Origin: Paratinospora sagittata
Taxonomy: Eukaryota > Streptophyta > Magnoliopsida > Ranunculales > Menispermaceae
Direction: 5' to 3'
Assembly (NCBI GenBank): GCA_035771175.1
Contig: CM069594.1
Coordinates: forward strand, 9,610,620-9,674,619
Length of the DNA stretch: 64,000 nucleotides
Part shown: piece by piece, positions 48,841 to 58,621 of the stretch
Layout of the letters: each line of letters starts with the position of its first letter
How positions within the stretch are numbered: the first letter of the stretch is position 1
Position numbers and translations under genes: made by a program
The notes under the pieces: generated by a model
What the model saw: the letters and a program-made list of their open reading frames with translations, nothing else
The model's database searches: none
Told to the model about the DNA's origin: nothing

Positions 48841-49279
48841 ATCAAGCAAACAAAACTTATAAGGCCCATGAATCACACAGAAAAAAGTTGTAAAGGTTGT
48901 TCCTTCCTACGCACAAGGTAAAAATAAAAACAGGCATAGAAGAGTAAAACGATCAGAAGAGCTTGATCGCAACCCAGCCATACCGCCCCCTAAAAGGCAA
49001 GGTGACAATAGTTTTTTAAAAGAAAAAATAAACCAAGAGCCAGTCGTTGTGAAACAAGCCATCCCCAGGAACAACTAAAAGGATACAGAGGTAAGAATAC
49101 AAAAACACATAATACCCACATGCACATAGAGACCATCTTAAACAAATAGGCAATAAGTTCATATTTATAATTCAGAGGTGTCAACAGTAAAAACACCATT
49201 AAAAGTCATTAACAAAGTTAGGGCCACAAGCACTCGACCCTCCAACCAAAGTCAACACACAGTCCAAGTAAAACAAAGA
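48841..49279. other. non-coding stretch between tandem repeat and gypsy pseudogene
   Basis: About 440 bp without a recognised gene. Nothing specific is visible apart from low-complexity A-rich segments. Confidence 0.5.
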
Positions 49280-51175
49280 TCAAAACAATAAAAAATAAGA
49301 GCCTGCGTCATCAAGGCCCCTAAGCTCCGCCCCTTGCCCAGGATAGTCTTCGTCCAAGAAGCCGAGATCCCATCCTAGTCGGCGGTGCTCGATCTTCAAG
49401 CGCAGGTCTTTCATGCCTTTGTAATACCCTTGGTCGTTCGCCTCTTTGCCCACTCTCGCCACCTCGACCTCATGTCTGGCACGCATGTCGTCCATCTGCG
49501 GCGAGTTTTGCGTAGTCTCCCCACGGGCGATGTCAACAACCTTCTCGCTCATAGCCGCCCTGAAAGCAGTCTCTTTGACCAACCTCCGCTGCTCAGACAT
49601 GCGTTGACCGCAACCATCTTCCACCTCTTTAAGCTTCGTGTTAGAGTAGGTTTCCTGCAAATCAACAGCACATGTTAAAATCCCAAAGAAGCAAAGTCAC
49701 AAAAAACACTAAGGAAATCCACCTGAGTAAGATGAGCCTTTGTGCTCTTAATACTTACCTTAGAGTTCTAGTTCACATGCTCGTCATATACTTTGACCTC
49801 TTCCATGGGGGTAAGACTCGCAAACCCCAGGCAGGGAGTTTTTTTTTTTTCGTAGGTGAAGAACTCGATATAGTTTTCTTCTTCCCCTTTTTGGATGGCG
49901 GAGCTGACATAATTGGATTGGTCGCGGGATCAAAAGGTGGGGGAGCATAACTGACTTTGCTAAATTGAGCAGAAATAGGACTAGGCATTCCAAACGAACT
50001 GTTGTCGAGCAAGCAACAATTCAGCCTCATTTGTCACAGCTGGCAGTGGAGCCATCCTCATCTCGGACTCAGGGTGATCAGGAACGCCCGAAGGGTTCAA
50101 GGGACCAAACATTGGAGTTTCTACGACAAAAAAAACAATTAGTAAATTAAATAAGGAAACACCAAGTATAATCCAACCCAACAACAATCACTAGACTCAC
50201 TATGGGAAAGGCTAGAGTAGGCAATCACTGATAAGGCAGCGAGACGACATGAAAAAATCAACTCAACAAATGCATGTTTAGACGATCTCAAGCTATGCAA
50301 GTAATCAATCATTTCCTCCAATTTTGTGAAAATACAAGGACAACGCATATTACTTGCATGCAACAAGGGTGAACCAATAAGAATGGAAGAACTAAGAATG
50401 AGTAAAAATATCCAAACACCCTCCCTTTGCCTTACCCAACAAATTATATCTCTGACGAACCGATGCTCCAAACTCTCATCCACCCAAGCCCCGCTAATGA
50501 AAAATCATTTGCTCATCCAAGAAAGACCATATTGAAAATTCCCCTCAATCAACTTCTCACGACGATGCGGCATAGCCCCATACCAACCACAAGAATAGCC
50601 ATGTTGAACCAACTTGTAACAATAAAGGAACTCCTTAAGACTGAAATCTTCAAAACCATGCTTCATTCACAATGAAAAACAACTTATTAACAACCCCCAT
50701 ATCCAATGACACAACTGGGTAGACCCAACTTCCAACTTAGCCAAAAACTCCCCTAGAGTAGGATAATCGAAAGTCTGAACCTATGGACAAACATATCTTT
50801 GTTAATGAAAATCTCCCTACGATGGTGCGGAGAGCAAGCTTTCTCACTCACTTCAGCAGCCCTGAAACAAATGGTTGAAGGAACCCTAAATTCATGAAAC
50901 ACCTCATGAATCCCCTCTGCAGTTATAATAGACGCATATTCTCGCTTGGCAAAGGCTGGCTTAGAAACTGCCTCACCTCGCACCTCACGATCCACACCAT
51001 CATCTCCTGAATCCCCTCCAAGATAAAAGGAATCTGAAGCGCATGACACATCCTCACTAAGAGGAGTGTCACTGGAATGATAACTAAAGGATGAGGATTT
51101 TGTTGCACTACTAAGGCATTGGCTATCCAACGTGTAAGGCCACGAAAAACCAAGGTTATCACATAAGGCACTCAT
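49280..51175 (-). pseudogene. 'putative gypsy-type transposon' protein, broken
   Basis: From a likely start at 51175 (MSALCDNLG) the minus strand reads a Ser/Asp-rich segment, then SIITAEGIHEVFHEFRVPST and DMFVHRFRLSI. After a frameshift it continues PTLGEFLAKLEVGSTQLCHW and LKEFLYCYKL. Its end, 49660-49280, is a coiled-coil-like segment (RHEVEVARVGKEANDQGYYKG, IEHRRLGWDLGFLDEDYPGQG). The layout 'FRVP..FVHRFRLSI..EFLYCY..coiled coil..GY' recalls the Transposase_28 'putative gypsy type transposon' family (PF04195) that accompanies Tat-type gypsy elements. That call is from pattern memory. It has numerous stops. Confidence 0.55.
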
Positions 51176-51568
51176 GATTCCCACCAAAACCAACAAGCAA
51201 GGTGCAACGCGAAGCGTACGCCTAAACATGCCTAACCACCCAACACTTAGCACGGAAGACAACACAAAACAACACAAATAACAAACAACGAGCAAGAAGC
51301 CAAACTTAACACACCTAAAGCATAGAAAGGAACCCACTTGAACTCAAAACCAAGAGAAAAGAAAATAAAAGACTAACCTCTACGCCCCTCCCAAGACAAT
51401 CAAGACGACAAATGCAAACTCAAAATAATAAATGAAGAGCAAATTCACATCCCTATATATAAGCAAAGGTAGGATTCACATAATTAAACAACTCACGCAA
51501 CACCAAATCAAACAACTCATGTGGCAAGCAAACCGACACCAAGATCTCGGCCCACTCACTAAGGGCTT

Positions 51569-51580
51569 ACTCTAATACCC
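51569..51580 (-). promoter_or_regulatory. degenerate primer-binding site
   Basis: On the minus strand GGGTATTAGAGT, close to TGGTATCAGAGC. Its position upstream of the minus-strand gypsy-type pseudogene suggests the end of a 5' LTR lies just to the right, at about 51583. Confidence 0.45.
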
Positions 51581-51582
51581 AA

Positions 51583-53180
51583 AAAAGGGACAATAAGAAA
51601 ACTGGCTAAAAGTCAAAATTAATGGAGAAAATGGCCAAAGGAAGACAAAAAAAAGGTCAAAAGCAAAACGCCTACCAGTGTTTGGCGAGGATCACTCGAC
51701 CATCACCAACTTAACGACGGTGTGCCACTTTTTGCCATCCAACTGTCCAAAATACCCTTCTTTAATATTTAATTATTAGAGTATAAATGAGGGTAAATAA
51801 GTAATTTAACTATGTTAACAAGCTGCCCACGTTTTTCAATCTACCCATTATCAACAACCACCTTTATCAATTAGTTTTATTTGCGGTTAGAACCAACTTT
51901 ATCTTCTCACCTCCAGATCCTGTACTATCAAATGGAAGGCATAGGTAAGGTTTTATTGAACCTAGTATGTTCAGTAACTTTTTTAAAATCAATTCGTTTT
52001 TTTTCTCATTGAAGGAAAAAAAAATTGTACGAAAAAAAAATTCCTTTAATACAAAATCTTTTTGTACTAAAAATAAAATTTATTAAGAAGATATTTTTTG
52101 AAAAGACATTTTTAACATAACATAAAAAAAAATGACCCAGCTGGTCATGTGGCCAGTTGACCATTCAAGCTTGGGTACACGTGATTAAATTTTGAAAAGT
52201 TGAAAATTTGTGATAATATTTTGCCTAACTTAAGCAATCACATCAAAAACGCCCGCGTCAACACGCCCTTTTCCTTCATGTTTCTTTCTTCCACGAGCAT
52301 GAAAGGAAGTAATGCTTTGATTGATTCTAATATTGATTGGTTTTCATATCCAACTTTGGAAATTGAACCTTAAGACACTCACCTTAATTGGAAACCAATT
52401 TCATAATTATAGATATTTATTTCTATATTCTCATGTATAGTGTTGGACCCTTAGCTCGACCTCGGTCTACATGTAGCCAACGTTGGCGACCTGGTAGTTA
52501 CCAAGCTGAGGTGACATTGGATCGTGCCGAACAATCCCTTGTAGGGGACGAACACTCAGATACAAATGTCGTGTAAGACGATAGCTCGATATGAACGATC
52601 AGGACAGATGAAGAGAAAACTGCACCAGTCGTTATTCACATAAGGCGACAGCTCAACAAGACCAAGTTGACCTACCACGATGATGCTCATAGAGATTGAG
52701 TTTTGGAGCAAACGGTTGCTCGGTCTACTGAATGGTGATTTGACGCTCGAGAAAGACGTCAGGTTGCTTCATTTGAGATGACATAGTCCGACGTGGTGAC
52801 GTGATGTCTTTCCCATTAAGTTGGAAACAGTTCAAGCTGAGGGGATGAACTCAACCCATACGGGTTAAAGGTAAGAAAAACAAAAAAGAGAAGAAGAGCT
52901 CGGCCCACCGAGCTATGTCCTGAAGTATTCAAAATAAAATTAGTTCCATTGATATGGACTTACCTAGGGGTCTCATATCTAGCGTAAGATGAAATGTGGT
53001 AATGCCAACATGGCTACAGATGTCATCGCCATCTTGCCAACGATTACCTTTATAAATACCCTTTAATCCTTATTATGAAGATATGTTAGTTATTAATTAC
53101 AATAGTTAATGCAAAGTTAATTCTAAAATAGCCTGACTTTGACTTGGGGATGGGAGTATATATCTTTGGCCAATACCACA
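51583..53180. other. LTR-like, non-coding sequence
   Basis: No gene is visible. The segment 52440-53170 has LTR-like composition: CTCGACCTCGGTCTACATGT, a possible TATA box TTTATAAATACCC at 53046-53058, and a U5-like GCCTGACTTTGACTTGGGG at 53131 as in Tat-lineage LTRs. Direction and boundaries could not be settled. Sequence 51583-52440 is AT-rich and anonymous. Confidence 0.35.
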
Positions 53181-53185
53181 CACTA

Positions 53186-53585
53186 CAGACATATTTAAAA
53201 ATTGTCGCTAATAGTTTTAACAACATAATAGATTTCGTCATTAACTTCCTTGCTTACAAGCCGTCGTTAAAGGTTTTAATGACATTTTCTTGATTTCGTC
53301 ACAAATCAGTAGCGACAGTTCAAGAATCGTCGCCAAAGATGCATCTAGCGACAATAATTTTTGTCGCGAATGATACAGTTTTGACGACAAAAACACCTGT
53401 CACGCTGTTACTAGTCCTTTTGCAACGATATAGCCGTCGCTAACAATACATTCTGCCGCTAATAAGAACTTTTACGGACAACTATTCATCTTTTGGCGAG
53501 GCTCTTGTTTCGTCACTAAAAAATAATTTTGAGTTTTTTGGCTTTTTATCTATTTTATAATTTTTCTTTTTTTAGTGTAAACCTG
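53186..53585. mobile_element. second CACTA-like terminus with TCGC/GCGAC repeats
   Basis: Starts CACTACAGACATATTTAAA and is followed by at least ten copies of TCGCTAA, GCGAC, TTTCGTCA and TTGTCGC in both orientations up to 53520. This is the subterminal-repeat style of CACTA elements or their non-autonomous derivatives. A possible second end, CTGCTACAAGAAATTT at 53587, has the CTACAAGAAA core but in the same orientation as the first. No transposase is nearby, so it is a relic or a non-autonomous copy. Confidence 0.5.
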
Positions 53586-55892
53586 CTACAAGAAATTTAA
53601 AATTTCTACAAATTTCTAAATAAGAAATATTTTGAGAAATTCTTAAACTTCATTATATATCTTCAAACTTTGGGTCTACTTGCCATGTTTAAAAACAAAA
53701 TTTCAACAATGTATTTTATCAAAATGAAAAATTACACTATAATGATGACTACATTGTAAAAATGTTGAAAAATCTTCTCTTTGAGTCCATGTTCAGTTTA
53801 GCTCCCTCCATCATTGGCACCCTTCTTGCTTTTAGATTACTTAACCTTTCTTTTAGTTGCTCGGGAGCCCTTTCCAACATCATCGTATTTCCAGACAACA
53901 ACAACCTTGTTGACAATCATAATGTCGGTGACCCTCATGAGTCAATTAGGAAGGGAATGACGACATTCATACAAATTATCAAGCTGTTAAGACAAGAACC
54001 GAAAGTGTTAGGAGCAGAGAAGTGTAGTACATATATATTGAAATACATAATATCTACTAATCTAATGACTATGATAATCTAGTTCCACATATAGTAGCAC
54101 AGTTTTGTAGTTAGAATATAGCAGTTTTCTAAACCAAATGCATTAAAAAAGCAAGGAGAACAATTACAACATCTCCACTATTGATTTCAAATGCTTTAAA
54201 GAGCATATACATAAATGCAAGTATTAAAAAAAATACACTAGTTCAAAATTCAAATGGAAACTCAGACTAAGGTGATACCAAGAAGCCATGGCACAAGAAC
54301 GGGCTCCCCTGCCCTTTAGAGGGAGAAAAATGCCGAGGTGGGATAATCATCCTCAATGTTGTCCTTGAGAACACCATCTAAGCCGAAACTTCATTCCTCA
54401 TATTGTAACACTTGTTCAGATTCACCTCTGTCAAACACTTGCAGCTCTTCACCACCTCCTTCACTCCTTTCTCTGTCACTCCCAAACCTCCCTCCAAATC
54501 CAAGTACGTAAGCCCAGAACAACTCTGCTCTCAAGTATTTGGATCTGGAGAGTTCAAAAGGGGCTTTAACCTTTGAGACATGAATCATGATCTTCATGTA
54601 CCTGCCACTAAGTTTATGGCCTCTGCTGCCTTGCTTCAATAATTAATAAGGATATTGGCCCCAAGCACTAGTCCCTTACCTATGTGTAGGTCATGAAAAG
54701 TCCCCAACATAAAACTGATTGACCAATCTAGCTAGGGAAGCTCTACTTTACACTCTCATGACTTGCATTCAAGAAAAGCTACAGTGCTTTTCAAGAAAAA
54801 AAAAAAAAGTTTTTATAGGCAACTCAAAACAGAGAATTAAAACATCATAAAATATTCACAAGCTTAAGGAAGTTAAAGAAACAGTGAAATTGGCATAAAC
54901 CAATCAAGTAATATACCAAATCATCGTTCTCATGGCACCTGTCAATTTCAAGAATTTACCAAGCCAAAGAGAATAACAAAATTTAAAAGTGCATGGAAAA
55001 TATCACAACATAAATTGTTGAATTCCAAAAATAAAACATTTAGGCAAATCCAAAACAAGGGAGTTGATCTAATCTCACTCACAAATTTCACCAATCAAAG
55101 TAGTGATACTGCTTAAGAATGATAATATCAGTTCATCAAGCTTCAAATTAGTTTCAGAACACAAAATTGTTGTGAAATATCTGAAAAAAGGAGTCATAAC
55201 AAGTTCTTGAAACAAAGGCTGCGACACTTGTCCATTAAGACGGTCTACCACCTCGTGATCACAACAACAGTCCTCAACAACTCCACTAAATTTATGTGAA
55301 TTCTACAAGAACTCAACACCAAACATCAAAATTCAAATTCGCCAAATGAATTTGAATTAATCAATAAAGAAGATCAAATTAATTAATCAAGTAAGGGTTT
55401 TTCATGGTGTAATTACCAATTGGCCAAGCCTTCCTAGATGAAACATGTTGGCTGAGACCTTTAGCAACCTTAATTTAGAATTAAAAAACAAGAAATACAC
55501 GTCAAAACTAGAATTAGAATACCCAATTCAAGATTGAAATTATACATGAGAATTGTAACGAGAAGAAGATAATTTTTACCTAGGATGTGATTCCAAAGTG
55601 GAAAAGATCATGGGCAAGACCAGAAACTCCAACAATAACAATAGAAATGCCTTAAAAATCTGAAAAAGGCCAATAATCTGATTTTTCCTATCATTTGGGT
55701 GTTTATATGAATATTTTATATGCAATTTGACAGTTGAATATGAAGTAGATTCAATTGCATTATTCAAATAGAATAAGCCAAGAAAATTTAGGTTTCGAAT
55801 TCATGGCATCCAAACAAGATTATGAATTTCTAGAATCTAATTCTCACAAAACCAAGAAACATTACAAAATGAATTAATTCCACAAGCAAGAA
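53586..55892. other. anonymous low-copy-looking DNA, no recognised gene
   Basis: Contains open stretches of 106 codons (53762-54082, plus; MLKNLLFESMFSLAPSII start) and 82 codons (54639-54391, minus; includes KAPFELSRSKYLRAELFWAY and a Glu-rich end). Neither matches a family I know. Unlike the rest of the window there are no LTR signatures here. It lies downstream of the BBX pseudogene and may include its 3' flank. Confidence 0.4.
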
Positions 55893-57131
55893 TTAAGAAA
55901 CCAAAATAGCACAACTACAATAATACCTTAAGTAATAAGCGAAGTACACACTAGCATACACCAAGTACCATTGCTGCACAGTATCAATCCAAGCAAAAAC
56001 CCAACTCTGCTCAACAACAAGAACAACAAAGACACTTGTAATTTTTTTGTTAACCAATGACCGCTGTCGTATTTTGCCACTTGATCTAATCAGACTGTCA
56101 ACGTTTCGGTCCTTGGAGGTCTTCGTCGGCTGCAATTTGATAGCTGATTCTCTTGCGAACGGCACTGCTTTGTACTTCTTCGATTGCCAAGATGAGCATT
56201 CGATATTATCCTGTAATAATAGCAGATTCTGATCGTCAGGTCGATCTCAGCAATTCTCTCAACCTTCAGATTTGAAGGCAGAAAAAAAAACATTTAAAAT
56301 TTTCAATCTTTTTTTTAACAGAAACAAGTAAAATTTTCAATCGTCAATCTCTAATCAGATTTAACTGCAACTGAATAACAAAATGTTAAAACTGTTCGAT
56401 ATTTCAGATCAGATTTAATGGTAAAGGAATGGCAGCACTGCTCGAAATTACAGGGAAGAACGTGAAATTAGTGATAAAAATGGAAATTACTCTTTTGCTT
56501 AATATACTAAGAATCATAATCTGAAATACAGAAATAAAAAACAGAGTAACTGAGAAAGACAAGAAAGAGGTAAAACACACCAGAGTATCAAGATTTGCAT
56601 CCTTTGCACATTAATCTCGTGAGTCTCGACAAAAATGTCAAATTACTACAAAACAGATCATCTTTAGAACAATAAAACCTGATGAAAGACTCATTGTTAC
56701 TCGTGGAACTCGAAGCCTACAGCGGTGGAGTAGTATTACTCCGTCCTCATAAAAACCGCCTTCTACATCTTCTTCTTCTTCTTCATCGCTTCCTTGAGTA
56801 TCTTCATCAAAGTCATCATCCTCATCATCATCATCATCATCATGAACATAAACGCTTGATCCCTCACTACTTCTTTCCTCTCTACCACTCTGCATCATCA
56901 TTCAATTATAATCACTGACGCACCTCTGACACACCGAAACCGTAGTAGATTGAAGCTTACATCCAGAAACTCTCCACGGTGTCGGAGCTTGACACACATC
57001 GCAGAGAAGATTCCTCAAGTGCCACGCCACCAGAAAATTCACAGAATGAACCTTCAATCACAGCTCCAACACAACCTCGCTCGATCCGACTCGCAATACA
57101 TCATCGCAGGCGAATCGCAGAGCTTGCATTC
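55893..57131 (-). pseudogene. BBX (B-box zinc-finger) pseudogene
   Basis: A plant transcription-regulator relic. Exon 1 runs from 57131 down to about 56581: ECKLCDSPAMMYCESDRARL then CWSCD, and after a frameshift KVHSVNFLVAWH, LLCDVCQAPTPWRVSGCKL, TVSVCQRCVSDYN. This matches the B-box pattern C-x2-C, C-x2-D, C-x2-CD, H, H and the following CxxCQ..TPW segment. An acidic stretch (56901-56740; DDDDDDEDDDFDEDTQGSDE) follows, as in single-B-box plant BBX proteins. GT at 56580-56579 and TTATTACAG before 56210 suggest an intron. Exon 2 begins DNIECSSWQSKKYKAVPFAR. No start ATG is in frame (a stop lies two codons upstream), plus a frameshift in the finger and a stop after CVSDYN. The family call is firm; exon 2 is less so. 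Confidence 0.8.
56809..56843. repeat. (CAT)n trinucleotide tract
   Basis: Imperfect CAT/ATC repeat, the antisense of the Asp-rich codons in the BBX pseudogene (GATGAT on the minus strand). Confidence 0.85.
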
Positions 57132-57640
57132 CTGCTATGCAAAATCGAATCATTGTTTAAAATCTAATCGAATCAGTCCAAAAACAGTGAAACGGTCGAA
57201 AGCCCCAAACGAAAATGGAAAAAGAGAAGAAGAAGAAGAAGAAATTAGAAGATGAAAGAGATAAAGCAAGCAGCTCTGTTCTTGCTCTGTAAACCACGAT
57301 ACCCCAAACGAAAATGGACAAAGGTTATTATAATAAGAAGAGAAAGAGCCAAACCTTCAACATTGCGAAGACGACCTCTGCATCAAACCCTTTCTTCGAT
57401 GGTGATAGTTGAGCCTTCTGATGACGAGGAGGGATTTAATGTTAAATGGACTGAAAAGGAACGAAACCTAAATGGTTTTTAAGGTTTTGCGCGGGCTCGC
57501 ACCCTCTTCGGCAATGGAGATTACTGTGGCTTTCGAATTCGTCGCCGCTCACTTGTTTTTGCGATGAAATTGCTTCGTCGCGTAGCCCTCTCACACAAAC
57601 AGGGTGTCGATGAACTGATTCAAACTGCAATATCAAACTG
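57132..57640. other. upstream flank of the BBX pseudogene
   Basis: Contains GAAGAAGAAGAAGAAGAAGA at about 57225-57244, which on the BBX strand is a pyrimidine-rich CTTCTT tract of the kind found in plant 5' leaders. No other gene or motif is recognised. Confidence 0.4.
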
Positions 57641-58100
57641 AATTGAGCCGTTTGATTTAGTTTTTCAATAAGTTTGATTTGGCTTTGGAGAAAGTATAAA
57701 CCGCAGGTTTTATTTAAATTACGATTTAAAACTTTAAAAACTAATCGAAATCAAATAAATCGATTCTAAAATTAAAATTATTAATATTTATTATTTTTTT
57801 TATGATATAAATATTTTTATTAAAAAATTATATGATTATTTTTATATAATAAAGACAATTTTTAAATTTTTTTAATATGAATTTAAAAAGTTAAAATTAT
57901 CTTATTAATTATTTTTAATTTATTTAATATATATATATGTAAAATTTTAAATCGATCACCTTAAACTGAATCAAACCGATTATGTTTAGTTCGATTCAAT
58001 TTAATCTAATAATTCAAAATAAAATAATTAAGTTAAATCGAAACTAAAATTAATTATATTTTATTTGATTTAAGTTTGAATATTAAACGGATTCAAACTC
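57641..58100. other. AT-rich non-coding stretch
   Basis: Rich in AAATCGA and TCGATTT-like words in both orientations (for example AATCGAAATCAAATAAATCG at 57742 and TTAGTTCGATTCAATTTAAT near 57987). The symmetry hints at an old inverted-repeat element but terminal repeats were not found. Confidence 0.4.
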
Positions 58101-58408
58101 AACCCCCCACATATGACTCACGAGTACCCTGTTGAGCGACCAAATATTACTTCATCAATGAGAAAGTGTACACGTAAAGTTTGTAATGCTTGACGCTATT
58201 AAGTTATTTGACTTACGGAATTGTTTACGTCAAATGATTTTGGTACGACTTATATATACATTAATCATTAAATTAATACTCATTGTTTGGTCATCGTCTA
58301 CATTGACCAGAAAAAACAATTTGCCGTCATAGTTGTATTGTCTACCATTAACATGTATATACATTGACTAAGCTTTTGATTTTGCAGCTATTCATCACAT
58401 TCAAGAGG

Positions 58409-58618
58409 GGTGCTTTTAAGGTTTGATTTCATACACATAGGTATAGAAGGGTCTAGCTAATTGCTAATTTTGTAATTATAGTTAGTTTCCAATTTTGCTG
58501 TTTTCCATTTTTGAATTTCTGTATATAAGAATCTAATGTTCTTTAATAAGGTTTGGGAAACTTTCCATATCCTCATCTTGTAAGTTGTGTATATATACAC
58601 CATTAATTCAATGAAATA
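58409..58618 (+). mobile_element. candidate truncated 5' LTR of the copia element
   Basis: Shows GTTAGTTTCCAATTTTGCTG, then CTGTATATAAG and GTGTATATATACACCATTAA, and AATTCAATGAAATA, in the order of U3/R in many plant copia LTRs. The gag frame starts right afterwards, with no PBS. The PBS and leader were probably lost by deletion. Boundaries are approximate. Confidence 0.45.
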
Positions 58619-58621
58619 GAT

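Noticed and set aside
50753..51337. Hydrophobic N-terminal segment upstream of MSALCDN that looks like a signal peptide
   Set aside because: Position 51175 is a better start; the upstream part is probably leader or LTR-proximal DNA read by chance.
53762..54082. Possible host gene of 106 codons
   Set aside because: No recognisable domain, weak composition and no splice context; kept only as a note in the anonymous region.
54391..54639. Possible last exon of the BBX gene
   Set aside because: It is about 1.3 kb beyond a plausible BBX exon 2, and its sequence does not resemble BBX tails I know.
56682..56918. Plus-strand frame with a poly-His stretch
   Set aside because: It is the antisense of the Asp-codon tract in the BBX pseudogene.
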